Shown one piece after another: positions 7,148-15,994 of a stretch of 64,000 bases of DNA. A program made the translations under genes and the position numbers. Source of the DNA: Oceanococcus sp051252075 (lineage in GTDB: Bacteria; Pseudomonadota; Gammaproteobacteria; Nevskiales; Oceanococcaceae). The stretch covers positions 14,424 to 78,423 of the forward strand of contig JBPOFU010000005.1 in NCBI GenBank assembly GCA_051252075.1, read 5' to 3'. The notes beneath the pieces are model-generated. The model searched no databases. It was not told the origin of the DNA and was given only the letters and a program-made list of their open reading frames with translations. Position 1 is the first letter of the stretch. Each line of letters begins with the position of its first letter.

Positions 7148-9490
7148 ATGACTGCAACTGATCGAATTCTAAAAGTCGTCGAACCACTGGTTTACGGCCA
7201 ACGTATGATTGGCCTCATTATACTGCTGGTCCTTACTGTCTTTTTTGGCTGGAAAGCCTCTCAAACGCAAGTGGATGCGGGTTTCGATAAGTCGATTCCT
7301 CTCGACCACCCGTACATGAAGACCCTGAAAAAATATCAGTCGGACTTTGGTGGGGGTAATACGGTATTAGTTGCCTTGATCCAAGACGACGGCGATATCT
7401 ACAACGAAGACTTCCTGGGCACATTGAAAGATGTCACTGATGAGGTGTTCTTCTTGCCGGGAGTTGATCGTTCGCGCGTTAGTTCGCTGTTTACGCCGGA
7501 TGTCCGTTTTACCGAAGTGGTCGAAGGCGGATTTGCTGGCGGTAATGTTATTCCTGCGGAATATGCGCCAACACCGGAAATGTTCGATTTGGTTAAGGCC
7601 AATATCGGTAAAGCGGGGATTATTGGGCGTTATGTAACGACGAGTCAGTCTGGTGCCATGGTTTTCGCAGAGTTGCTGGAAACTGACCCAGTGACCGGCG
7701 AGAAGCTCGACTACCGTGTGGTTGCCAGAAACTTAGAGGACATTCGTACTCGGTTTGAAAAAGGCAACATTAAGGTCCACATCGTAGGTTTCGCCAAAGT
7801 TATTGGTGATGTGACAGATGCGGCGCTGGAAGTTGTTCTTTTCTTCATGCTGGCATTGGTCATGACCGCCGTGCTGCTGTGGTTGTACACCGGATCATTT
7901 AAGCTTTCCATGGTTGTGTTGGTGTGCTCCTTGGTTGCGGTGATTTGGGAGTTTGGTCTACTGACAACGGCAGGGTTTGGGCTTGACCCCTTTGCGATTT
8001 TGATTCCATTTCTTGTGCTCTCGGTGTCGACGAGCCACGGTGTGCAATATGTGAATGCTTGGGTTGGTGAAGTTGATCAGGGCAAAGATCCCTTTAATGC
8101 GTCCTTAGAAACCTTCCGGCGTTTGGCGATCCCAGGTACCACTGCGTTGATTACTGACGTTGCCGGTTTTGCGACCATTTACTTGATCCCTATCGATATT
8201 ATTCGCGAGATGTCGATTAATGCGGCATTCGGGATGTTGGCTATTATCGTGACCAATAAGATGTTGGCGCCGATCTGGTTGACCTATATCAAGATCAACG
8301 ACATGGACGCGTTTCGTAAGAAACAGATCAAGCGCGAGCACATGGGCGATGGCCTGTGGCGCTTCATTGCAAAGGTTACCCGGCCTGTGCCGGCATTGAT
8401 GACCTTGGTTGTATGCGCAATTTTGTTGGGCTGGTCGCTGTGGAAATACGGTGATTTGCAAGTTGGTGACTCGCAAGAAGGCGTGCCAGAGCTTCGTCCG
8501 GACTCGCGTTACAACCAAGACTCACGAGCGATCGTAAACAACTTTAGTATCGGTGTTGATATCCTCAAGGTGATTGCGGAAGCACCACCTGAGTCTTGTA
8601 TTCAATATGAAGTGATGGAGGAGATTGATCGCTTCGCTTGGCGCATGGATAACACCAAGGGAGTGAGCTCCAGCATTTCTCTGCCTCAAGTCGCGAAGAT
8701 TGTGAACGGGCAATTTAACGAGGGCACGCCCAAATTCCAGATGCTGCAGCGTAACCAGTTTATTTTGGTGCAGGCGATCACGCCCATACCAACATCCTCT
8801 GGACTGTTGAACCCGGATTGCTCAGCAATGGCGGTGATGATCTTTACTGAAGATCATCGAGCAGAAACCATTCAGCGTATTGTTTCTGAGGTGAAGCGAT
8901 TTAACAAAGAGGACGCCAGCCACGTTAACTTCGCTTTGGCTACCGGTAATGTCGGGGTTATGGCGGCGACAAACGAGGTGGTCAAAGAGCAGGAGCTGCA
9001 AGTTGTCGGCTATGTGTATCTGGTGATTCTGCTGTTCATGTGGCTTTCTTTCCGTACCGTATGTGGGGTGATCTGTGTGGTCTTGCCACTGTCACTGGTG
9101 TCGTCATTGGCTTATGCGGTCATGGCCTCGTTTGGCATTGGCCTAAAGGTCGCCACCTTGCCAGTCGTAGCGCTGGCGGTGGGTATTGGTGTGGATTACG
9201 GCATCTACATTTATTCCACGTTGTTGGATGGTTTAAGTCGGGGGCGGACCTTAGAAGAAGCGTTTTATGACACCCTGCACAAAACGGGTAAAGCCGTTAT
9301 CTTCACAGGTATCGCTTTAGGCGGCTCGGTATCAACTTGGTTGATGTCGGATCTGCAGTTCCAAGCGGACATGGGTATTTTGCTGGTGTTTATGTTCACT
9401 GCAAATATGTTTGGTGCCATATTGGTGTTGCCGGCATTGGCCCGTTTCTTGGTCAAGCACGAGACCTTTTTGGATAAAGCAGCCGACTAG
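7148..9490 (+). CDS. MMPL/RND family inner-membrane transporter
   Basis: A 780-residue RND superfamily protein of the MMPL/patched-like type, which move lipids, sterols or other hydrophobic molecules using the proton gradient. Two similar halves are visible: a first membrane segment around residues 18-36, a large periplasmic loop, then a bundle of five membrane segments (around 225-390), followed by a second single segment near 405, a second loop, and a second bundle (about 620-770) containing VALAVGIGVDYGIYIYST. It lies 36 bp downstream of the YCF48-like gene and ends before a strong terminator, so the three genes look like one operon. Multidrug efflux is less likely because no periplasmic adaptor gene is present. 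Confidence 0.87.
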   Translation: MTATDRILKVVEPLVYGQRMIGLIILLVLTVFFGWKASQTQVDAGFDKSIPLDHPYMKTLKKYQSDFGGGNTVLVALIQDDGDIYNEDFLGTLKDVTDEVFFLPGVDRSRVSSLFTPDVRFTEVVEGGFAGGNVIPAEYAPTPEMFDLVKANIGKAGIIGRYVTTSQSGAMVFAELLETDPVTGEKLDYRVVARNLEDIRTRFEKGNIKVHIVGFAKVIGDVTDAALEVVLFFMLALVMTAVLLWLYTGSFKLSMVVLVCSLVAVIWEFGLLTTAGFGLDPFAILIPFLVLSVSTSHGVQYVNAWVGEVDQGKDPFNASLETFRRLAIPGTTALITDVAGFATIYLIPIDIIREMSINAAFGMLAIIVTNKMLAPIWLTYIKINDMDAFRKKQIKREHMGDGLWRFIAKVTRPVPALMTLVVCAILLGWSLWKYGDLQVGDSQEGVPELRPDSRYNQDSRAIVNNFSIGVDILKVIAEAPPESCIQYEVMEEIDRFAWRMDNTKGVSSSISLPQVAKIVNGQFNEGTPKFQMLQRNQFILVQAITPIPTSSGLLNPDCSAMAVMIFTEDHRAETIQRIVSEVKRFNKEDASHVNFALATGNVGVMAATNEVVKEQELQVVGYVYLVILLFMWLSFRTVCGVICVVLPLSLVSSLAYAVMASFGIGLKVATLPVVALAVGIGVDYGIYIYSTLLDGLSRGRTLEEAFYDTLHKTGKAVIFTGIALGGSVSTWLMSDLQFQADMGILLVFMFTANMFGAILVLPALARFLVKHETFLDKAAD

Positions 9491-9506
9491 GCAAAGGATG
9501 CTGAAG

Positions 9507-9544
9507 AGCCGGATGTTGGTGGTAAGCCAGCATCCGGCTTTTTT
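9507..9544 (+). terminator. Strong intrinsic terminator after the MMPL gene
   Basis: A perfect 9-bp stem (AGCCGGATG at 9507-9515, CATCCGGCT at 9531-9539) extended by inner TTGG/CCAG pairing is followed directly by a run of T. It ends the DUF1302-YCF48-MMPL unit and its T-run touches the stop codon of the convergent apaH. Confidence 0.85.
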
Positions 9545-10376
9545 ATGCTTGTAATGGAGCCTGAATTAGACGGCGCGATTGCAAGTGCAGGGCGCTAAGT
9601 CGGCCTCCCCAAACGCAGCCGGTATCCATACCCCAAACGCGGTATTGTGGCCAAAACACTTGGCTTAGCTGGGACCAGTGGCCAAATAGGATTAATTGAT
9701 CGGCGCTGGCCCTCTGCGGTACAGCGAACCAAGGCAGTAGTGGTTTTGTCCCTGTGTTTATGTGGCGACCATCTTCCGATTTAATGTGTAAGGCCAGACG
9801 TCCTTCGGAATCGCAATAGCGTAATCGGGTGAGGCAATTGGTTATAAAGCGCAAACGTTCAATGCCGGATAGGGTGCTCGACCAAAATTGCGGCTCGTCA
9901 CCAAACATTCCGTCAAAGAAGTCAGAGAAATTATCGCCACGTAAGGCCGATTCAACTTCTGCTGCATATTGCAGGGTTTGTGCAATCGACCATTGCGGAG
10001 GGACCCCAGCATGAATCATCAATACGGATTCGTGTTCATCACTGAATTGCAGCGCGAGTGGTTGCGACCTAAGCCACGTTAGGAGTTCCTCAGCGTCACT
10101 GGCGCCAATTATTTGGCGCATTGTTTTGTTTTTAGCCTCGATGGGGCGGGTATGAATTTTCGCGAGTACGCTTAAATCATGGTTGCCCAAAACAGCACGG
10201 CAGGAATCACCTAAGCTTTTCGCGAAACGTAATGTTTGCAGCGACTTGGGACCACGATTGATAATATCCCCCAGCAGAACGAGTTCATCGCTGGCAGGGT
10301 CAAAGTTAACGCTGTCCAAAAGTGCTACAAGTTCGTCGTAGCAACCTTGGACATCTCCGATACAGTAAGTATTCAC
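9543..10376 (-). CDS. apaH: Symmetrical bis(5'-nucleosyl)-tetraphosphatase ApaH
   Basis: ApaH hydrolyses Ap4A symmetrically to two ADP and, in E. coli, removes Np4 caps from RNA 5' ends, so it influences stress signalling and mRNA decay. The 277-residue protein has the phosphoprotein-phosphatase-type metallophosphoesterase motifs in order: GDVQGCYDE (residues 7-15), GDIINRGP (near 36), GNHD (near 64), and a late HW motif (LFGHWSQLSQ). It is a single gene here, not joined to rsmA/ksgA and apaG as in E. coli, and faces away from the Tad operon, with 135 bp between the two starts. Confidence 0.93.
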   Translation of the reverse strand: MNTYCIGDVQGCYDELVALLDSVNFDPASDELVLLGDIINRGPKSLQTLRFAKSLGDSCRAVLGNHDLSVLAKIHTRPIEAKNKTMRQIIGASDAEELLTWLRSQPLALQFSDEHESVLMIHAGVPPQWSIAQTLQYAAEVESALRGDNFSDFFDGMFGDEPQFWSSTLSGIERLRFITNCLTRLRYCDSEGRLALHIKSEDGRHINTGTKPLLPWFAVPQRASADQLILFGHWSQLSQVFWPQYRVWGMDTGCVWGGRLSALHLQSRRLIQAPLQA

Positions 10377-10511
10377 AATTTTTTGACACTCTGCCCGTAG
10401 TATTCAAGTTTGGCCTGTTTGCTTATGAACGCAGACTTTTTCGGATTGCTCACAGCTTGCAATGTAAGTGTGACTGACCAATGATGAACAGAACAATACT
10501 GGAGGTTCAGG

Positions 10512-10706
10512 ATGAAACAAGCGCATATGGTGTTGGCGTCGGCCCAGCGCGGAGCGTCAGCGATTGAATACGCCTTGATAGCAGGACTGCTCGCGGCCAT
10601 ATTGGTTGTAGCAATTTCGGTCTTGGGAGATGGTTTTGATACCACATTCCAAAATATAGTTGATTGTATGACCGGCGAACCTTGTACTTTTGCTGGGTCA
10701 GAGTAA
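10512..10706 (+). CDS. flp: Flp-type IVb major pilin
   Basis: A 64-residue pre-pilin, the structural subunit of the Tad (tight adherence) pilus. The short leader ends in a Gly (QRG) followed by ASAIEYALIAG, which has the conserved Glu at +5 and Tyr at +6 of Flp pilins; the next 20 residues are the hydrophobic assembly helix. The C-terminus carries a Cys pair (DCMTGEPC) that may form a small disulfide loop. A GGAGG ribosome-binding site lies 5 bp before the ATG. It is the first gene of the operon, and the gap before it (10377-10511) holds no promoter I can defend. Confidence 0.93.
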   Translation: MKQAHMVLASAQRGASAIEYALIAGLLAAILVVAISVLGDGFDTTFQNIVDCMTGEPCTFAGSE

Positions 10707-10737
10707 ACCGACAACATTTTCTGCACTATTGACGAGT

Positions 10738-11217
10738 GTGCCTTTGAATAAACGCCAATCGGGCGCGACTGCGGTTGAATTTGCGCTGGTTTTCCCATTG
10801 CTTTTCATGCTTTTCTACAGTGTGGTGGTCTACGCCTATCTGTTTGTTTTGCAGGAAAGTATTAGTTTTGCTGCGCAAGAGGCTGCTGCCGCTGCGCATC
10901 GGGTTGATCCGGTAGTGGCAGCTGATTTTGACCAATCAGTGGAAGATTTAGTGTGTCCTCGTTTGAAGCAAGCATTGGCTTGGATGACAGAAAACCAACA
11001 GGAAGATCTAGGTGTGAATGTTTGCGGGCGCACTGCCTTGGGAGATGATCAGGGCGGCACCTATATCCAGATCAGCGCTAGCCATGTTGTGACTATCACT
11101 TCGCGGCTGCAGGTAGGAAATTTGTTTCCTAAATTAAGCATGCCGCTTATTGGAACGCTGCCGCCGATGCCGGATGTTCTCATCGGTAGCGGTTCAGCTT
11201 TAGTCGGTGAAAGTTAA
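10738..11217 (+). CDS. tadE: TadE-like pseudopilin
   Basis: A TadE-family minor pseudopilin of about 159 residues, thought to prime or tune Flp pilus assembly. The prepilin-like site is RQSG followed by ATAVEFALVFPLL, with Glu at +5 and a hydrophobic helix, then a periplasmic domain with Cys pairs (VCPR and VCGR) that could form a disulfide. The start is uncertain: GTG at 10738 and TTG at 10744 both give a normal short leader, whereas a TTG at 10690 would overlap flp by 17 bp and lengthen the leader. A separate tadF-like gene is not seen nearby. Confidence 0.82.
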   Translation: MPLNKRQSGATAVEFALVFPLLFMLFYSVVVYAYLFVLQESISFAAQEAAAAAHRVDPVVAADFDQSVEDLVCPRLKQALAWMTENQQEDLGVNVCGRTALGDDQGGTYIQISASHVVTITSRLQVGNLFPKLSMPLIGTLPPMPDVLIGSGSALVGES

Positions 11218-11338
11218 GGTTGTGCCAAGGCTTTTTCGAAGCAGAACAGCAGCTTGGGGCAAGATAGTTCGCTAGACCTGATAACATCGTAAATCTGCGA
11301 CCCGGCAATTATGTCGGTTACGGGAGAAGGAACACCGC

Positions 11339-12268
11339 ATGGGAAATCAGGGGCTGAAACTAGCCGCACTGGCAGCAGTAGTGCTGGCGGTAATTCTTGG
11401 TGTGCTGGCTTGGAGAGTCAGTGTGTCAATGACGGATAATGCACGTGAGAACGCTGAGGCCGAGTTGCTGGCACAGCAACAGGCTCTGACGCGTCAAGAA
11501 CAAACAACATTGGCCGTTATAGCGTTGCGGCCACTGGCTGCAACGCGACCTATAGGTGCAGATGATGTGGCATTAAAGCCGGTCGCTGTCGTTCCCGAAC
11601 GTTACTTTGCCCAAGTCGAAGATGTCATTGGGCGTGAACCTCTGATTGATATCGATGCGGGAGCGCCGGTTACACCACGCTATTTCCGAGATTCCAATGT
11701 ATTGGCACGTTTGATTCCTGCTGGGCACAAAGCGATGTCCTTGGAAATTTCCGATGTTGTTGCTGTTGGCGGATTTGTGCGCCCTGGTGATGAAGTGGAT
11801 TTATTGATGTTCTTGCGTGGTGGTGACGCACCTGCGCAATCTCGCATATTGCTGCCACAAGTATTGGTGTTGGCATATGAAGATCGCATCATCGAACGGC
11901 CGCAAGGTTTAACCGAATCTGAAGGTCGCAATGAACGGCGCAGCCGTGTACGTACGACGGTAGTGGCGATTCCTGACGAGCACACAACCAAGGTGATGTT
12001 GGGCGCTAGCTTAGGCAGTTTGCGTCTGGCCTTGCGCCGTCAAATCGTCGCGGGATCTGATGTCAATGAGCAAGATGGTAGCCCGCTGCCAAAAGCCTCA
12101 GCGGCGCCGGCTAAAGCGGAAAAGGAAGTTGATCAAATAGCCATTGAACAACCAATCACTCTGGCTGAACTGAGTCGATTGGCGAAGCGCAAAGCGGCTA
12201 AACCCACCCCGCGCCCCTATACGATTCAAGTCTTTCGTGGCAGTGACGCGCAGAAGGTGACCGAATGA
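11339..12268 (+). CDS. cpaB: Flp pilus assembly protein CpaB/RcpC
   Basis: CpaB/RcpC is an inner-membrane-anchored periplasmic protein that works with the Tad secretin. The 309-residue product has one N-terminal membrane helix (about residues 7-25, LAALAAVVLAVILGVLAWRV), a SAF domain (about 55-120, containing TRPIGADDVALKPV and the PAGHKAMSLEISDV stretch) and a C-terminal domain found in RcpC proteins. GGAGAAGGA lies just upstream of the ATG. The last four bases overlap the cpaC start (ATGA), typical of tight translational coupling through this operon. Confidence 0.9.
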   Translation: MGNQGLKLAALAAVVLAVILGVLAWRVSVSMTDNARENAEAELLAQQQALTRQEQTTLAVIALRPLAATRPIGADDVALKPVAVVPERYFAQVEDVIGREPLIDIDAGAPVTPRYFRDSNVLARLIPAGHKAMSLEISDVVAVGGFVRPGDEVDLLMFLRGGDAPAQSRILLPQVLVLAYEDRIIERPQGLTESEGRNERRSRVRTTVVAIPDEHTTKVMLGASLGSLRLALRRQIVAGSDVNEQDGSPLPKASAAPAKAEKEVDQIAIEQPITLAELSRLAKRKAAKPTPRPYTIQVFRGSDAQKVTE

Positions 12269-13596
12269 TGAAAGCGACTATGCAAAAAGTAATTGCCGCC
12301 GCGGTATTACTGGTTTTGGCAGCCACTGCGTTCGCCAAAGTTGATCCCAAAGACGTCGTGATTGTTGAACAAGGTACTCACGAGTTGTTGCGTGAGCGCT
12401 TGAGCGTTACTCGGGTTGCTGTTGGCGACGAGTCAATTGCCAATGTGAACGTCATTAACCGGCACGAACTATTGATTACCGGCAAAAGTAAGGGCGTGAC
12501 CAGTTTGTTGGTTTGGTACAAAGAGCTAAAGCAAACGCGCGCCTACCGTGTGGTAGTCAAAGATATAGAAAATCCTTTGCAACAAGGTGCGAAGCCCGAT
12601 ACGGCTTTGCAAGCGGCACGCATCAAGGAGGGCGATCTCGCCGGAGAGCTTCCAAGCTTGGGCGCACACAGTCGTGCACTTCATCAAGCCGGTGACGGTG
12701 CCATTGACGCCTCTGTGTTGCCCATTGGCACTCAAGTTCTGACGGAAATAAAGATTGCCGAACTCTCTCGTAACACGCTCAAGCAGTACGGTCTGAATTT
12801 CCTGTTCCAGGGTAACGACGGTGGCGTTGGCGTGTTCAAGCCAGGCAGTGTCGGTGGCGTGGGCGATTCCAGTCAGCAGGCGTCGGCTTCAGGAATAGAG
12901 AATGCATTTGGCATTTTGCCCTTGAGCAATGCATTTAATATTGTTTTCAGTAAGGTGAGTGAAAGCTTGGTTGGTGCCCTGAGCATGTTGGAAAACCAGG
13001 GTTTGGTTCGTGTATTGGCGCAGCCGAGTTTGGTGGCGATGACCGGGCAAACAGCGACATTCCTCGCTGGTGGTGAATTTCCTATTCCTGTGTCACAAGG
13101 AGGCTCCGGCGGGATTTCTATCGAATACAAAGAGTTCGGTGTGCGCCTTTCGCTAACACCGACTGTGCTGGCCTCCAATAGAATCGCTCTCAAAGTGGCA
13201 CCGGAAGTTAGCGAGCTCGATTTTTCCTCAGGTGTCCAGATTGGCGGAACTTCGGTTCCTGCACTGACGGTACGTAGAACCGACACCATGGTTGAATTGG
13301 GCGATGGTGAGAGTTTTGTTATCAGTGGGCTGATCAGCCGCAGCATGATGGCGAATGTCGACAAAGTGCCTTTTATCGGCTCTGTCCCCATACTTGGCGC
13401 TTTCTTTAAAAGCAGCCGCTACGATCGGGAAGAGCGAGAACTGGTGATGGTGGTAACACCTCATTTGGTGAAACCGTTGAAAGCTGGGGCTAAAACACCA
13501 GCCTTACCCGGGGCAGAATACGACAGTTATAAACCGAATTCAGCAGACCTGATCTTTTTGGAAAGTGGTCAATTTAAAACTGGGTATAGCCGATGA
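12265..13596 (+). CDS. cpaC: Tad pilus outer-membrane secretin CpaC/RcpA
   Basis: CpaC/RcpA is the outer-membrane secretin through which the Flp pilus exits. The 443-residue protein has a signal peptide ending near AFA (residue 24), an N-terminal secretin-associated domain (about 28-100, IANVNVINRHELLITGKSKGVTSLLVWY), and a C-terminal type II/III secretin domain (about 180-420) with the conserved VPFIGSVPILGAFFKSS motif and a following VMVVTPHLVKP. It starts inside the end of cpaB and its stop overlaps the start of the TadZ-like gene. No dedicated pilotin is obvious in the window. Confidence 0.92.
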   Translation: MMKATMQKVIAAAVLLVLAATAFAKVDPKDVVIVEQGTHELLRERLSVTRVAVGDESIANVNVINRHELLITGKSKGVTSLLVWYKELKQTRAYRVVVKDIENPLQQGAKPDTALQAARIKEGDLAGELPSLGAHSRALHQAGDGAIDASVLPIGTQVLTEIKIAELSRNTLKQYGLNFLFQGNDGGVGVFKPGSVGGVGDSSQQASASGIENAFGILPLSNAFNIVFSKVSESLVGALSMLENQGLVRVLAQPSLVAMTGQTATFLAGGEFPIPVSQGGSGGISIEYKEFGVRLSLTPTVLASNRIALKVAPEVSELDFSSGVQIGGTSVPALTVRRTDTMVELGDGESFVISGLISRSMMANVDKVPFIGSVPILGAFFKSSRYDREERELVMVVTPHLVKPLKAGAKTPALPGAEYDSYKPNSADLIFLESGQFKTGYSR

Positions 13597-14789
13597 AAAC
13601 GCAGGCCGCGGTCATTGCCTCCGATCCGGTTTATCTGACGTGGCTGAAAGAAACTTTGGGCGCCGGTGTTGAGCTGAATTGGATTCGTCCAGGCGATGCT
13701 GCTGAACCGGTGCCTGCGCAGCTGCTCAGTATCGAGCAGTTGGAACTGGTTTTCGTTGAGGCTGATATGAGCGGCTACAGCAGCGTCATGCTTGAGGAGT
13801 TGGCCGACAGTCACCCACATGTTTTGATCATAGCCATCGGTGCGGACAGCCCAACCCAAGCCGTTATTGAAGCGATGCGAGCGGGGGCGCGTGATTTCTT
13901 TGTTATGGGGCGCGACGACCAGGAGTTGTCGGAACGCTTGCGCAAGTTGATGCGCAAAACCTCTCAGTTGAATCAGGCCAACGATAGGGCGGGGCGAATT
14001 TTCTCCATACATTCAGCGACCGGCGGGCCTGCTTTGGCTTGGACGGCCGAGCATTTGGCCTTGTCGTTGCAGGAAACCTGCCGCCCTGGTGACAAAGTGC
14101 TGCTGATTGACTTGGCGACACCGCATGGCGCGTCATTAGTCTTTCTCAATATTGCCCAAAGCTATTCTTTGTTGGATGCGGTTCAGGATGTTTATCGCTG
14201 CGACCAGACCCTGATTGATACTGCATTTTCTAAGCATGTTTCCGGCTTGCATGTTCTGGCAATGCCAGAGGACCAAGTTGAACCTGCGCGCTTAGATGAC
14301 CAGGATTTCTTGTCGTTATTGGATGTGCTGAGCAAGCATTTCCACAGCATCGTCTTGTGTACAGGTGCGAATTTAGCGGCAGCAACCTTGGCTGGAGTCA
14401 TCAGTCGAGCGCATGCCAGTTTCGTGCTCAGTGATGGCAGTATCCTGAATAGTCGTGCCAATAAGCACCTTATTAGAGCTTTGCGCTTGGAAGATGTCAG
14501 TTTGGAGCGTTTAGGCATGCTTGTGGATAGCGACGGCATAGCCCGAGGCCTAGATGCCCGAGGCTTAGCGAAGTTGTTAGAGCTGCCCTTGTGGGGGGTA
14601 ATGCCAGTGAATTTTCAGAGTCGCCTACAAGCGATGAACGCTGGCGAGCCGCTGTTCACCGGTGCGCCGAAAGATGCGTATTGTGCTGAAATGAGGGGTT
14701 TCGCCAAGCGCCTCATTGTGCAAGATGCAAAAAATCTTTCCGTGCAGGACGAAAAGCGCGGCTTGCTGAAACGCATGTTTGGCGATTAG
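13593..14789 (+). CDS. tadZ: TadZ/CpaE-like protein with a degenerate ATPase site
   Basis: A 398-residue TadZ/CpaE homologue, which positions the Tad machine in the cell. Residues 1-120 resemble an atypical receiver domain (VFVEADMSGY ... VIEAMRAGARDFFVMG), and the rest is a ParA/MinD-like fold. The place where a deviant Walker A motif is expected reads SIHSATGGPALAWTAEHLA, without either conserved lysine or the Thr/Ser that contacts phosphate, and the second box reads LLIDLATPHGAS. TadZ proteins are often atypical ATPases, but this one looks unable to bind ATP in the normal manner. Position between cpaC and tadA supports the assignment. Confidence 0.85.
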   Translation: MKTQAAVIASDPVYLTWLKETLGAGVELNWIRPGDAAEPVPAQLLSIEQLELVFVEADMSGYSSVMLEELADSHPHVLIIAIGADSPTQAVIEAMRAGARDFFVMGRDDQELSERLRKLMRKTSQLNQANDRAGRIFSIHSATGGPALAWTAEHLALSLQETCRPGDKVLLIDLATPHGASLVFLNIAQSYSLLDAVQDVYRCDQTLIDTAFSKHVSGLHVLAMPEDQVEPARLDDQDFLSLLDVLSKHFHSIVLCTGANLAAATLAGVISRAHASFVLSDGSILNSRANKHLIRALRLEDVSLERLGMLVDSDGIARGLDARGLAKLLELPLWGVMPVNFQSRLQAMNAGEPLFTGAPKDAYCAEMRGFAKRLIVQDAKNLSVQDEKRGLLKRMFGD

Positions 14790-14795
14790 AACCCC

Positions 14796-15992
14796 ATGGA
14801 CAATCCCAGCGGCTTTCGACTCAGCGACCAGTACCTAGAGCTTAAGACACGGCTGCATCTCCACTTAATTCGACAAATCGAAGAGCGCGATTTGCAGGTG
14901 GCAGATTGGCCTGAGGCCAAGCTTAAGCGTTTCATAGACGAGCATGTGCGCCAGTATGTGATCGACCATCGTTTGCCTGTGAACACGCGCGAGGCGGGTT
15001 TCTTAGTCAGCGACGTTGAAGATGAATTGATTGGCTTCGGTCCGATTCAGCCCTTGGTGGATGACGACAGCATCGATGACATCGTCGTCAATGGCCCTAA
15101 CCGCGTCTTCATAGAACGCAGCGGTGTGTTGGAGCGGGCCAATATCCGTTTCGCCGATAACGCTCATGTCACCAGAATAGTGCAACGTATATTGTCGCCT
15201 ATTGGGCGGCGTGTGGATGAATCCAACCCCATGGTGGATGCACGTCTACCGGACGGCAGTCGAGTGAATGCGATTATCCCGCCGGTTGCTTTGGACGGTC
15301 CCTGCGTTTCTATTCGTAAGTTTCGTCGTGATCCTTTGAGTGCCAAGGACCTGGTTAACGCCGGCTCGGTGAGCCAAGAGATACTCGATTTTCTCATGGC
15401 TTCTGTCCTTGCGCGACGAAGCTTGTTGGTGGTTGGTGGTACGGGTTCTGGCAAAACCACGTTTTTAAACTTGCTCAGTCAGTGGATACCGCTTGGTGAA
15501 CGTGTCATCACCATCGAAGATGCCGCAGAATTGCGACTGACCAACGAACATGTTGTGCGTTTGGAAACGCGCCCAGCGAATTTGGAAGGTGGCGGCGAGA
15601 TCGACGCCCGTGATTTGGTCCGCAATGCATTGCGTATGCGTCCAGATCGCATCGTGTTGGGTGAAGTGCGTGGTGACGAAGTACTCGACATGTTGCAAGC
15701 CATGAACACAGGTCACGAAGGTTCTATGACGACCTTGCATGCGAATTCGGCGCAAGATGCTTTGCATCGACTCGAATTGTTAGCGGGGTTTGCCGGTTTC
15801 AATGGCGATACGCGTACCCTGTCGCGGCAAATTGGGAGTGCTTTGGATTTAATGGTGCAGCTCGCGCGATTGCCGGATGGGCGTCGCCGTTTATTGGCAG
15901 TGAGTGAATTGCGATTGCAAAACGATGAATTGCATGTCGTGCCGCTGTTTCGTTATGTCGAAGCAGACGACGCTTTTGAGCAAGTGGTGTAA
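14796..15992 (+). CDS. tadA: Tad secretion ATPase TadA/CpaF
   Basis: TadA is the cytoplasmic hexameric ATPase that powers Flp pilus assembly. The 398-residue protein has an N-terminal helical domain, the IDDIVVNGPNRVFIER strand region near residue 88, Walker A VVGGTGSGKTT near residue 212, the Asp box (TIEDAAELRL), the conserved LRMRPDRIVLGEVRG Walker B region and the TGHEGSMTTLHANSA His box. All catalytic motifs are intact, in contrast to the neighbouring TadZ. It starts 6 bp after the TadZ gene and ends 2 bp before tadB. Confidence 0.95.
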   Translation: MDNPSGFRLSDQYLELKTRLHLHLIRQIEERDLQVADWPEAKLKRFIDEHVRQYVIDHRLPVNTREAGFLVSDVEDELIGFGPIQPLVDDDSIDDIVVNGPNRVFIERSGVLERANIRFADNAHVTRIVQRILSPIGRRVDESNPMVDARLPDGSRVNAIIPPVALDGPCVSIRKFRRDPLSAKDLVNAGSVSQEILDFLMASVLARRSLLVVGGTGSGKTTFLNLLSQWIPLGERVITIEDAAELRLTNEHVVRLETRPANLEGGGEIDARDLVRNALRMRPDRIVLGEVRGDEVLDMLQAMNTGHEGSMTTLHANSAQDALHRLELLAGFAGFNGDTRTLSRQIGSALDLMVQLARLPDGRRRLLAVSELRLQNDELHVVPLFRYVEADDAFEQVV

Positions 15993-15994
15993 GC

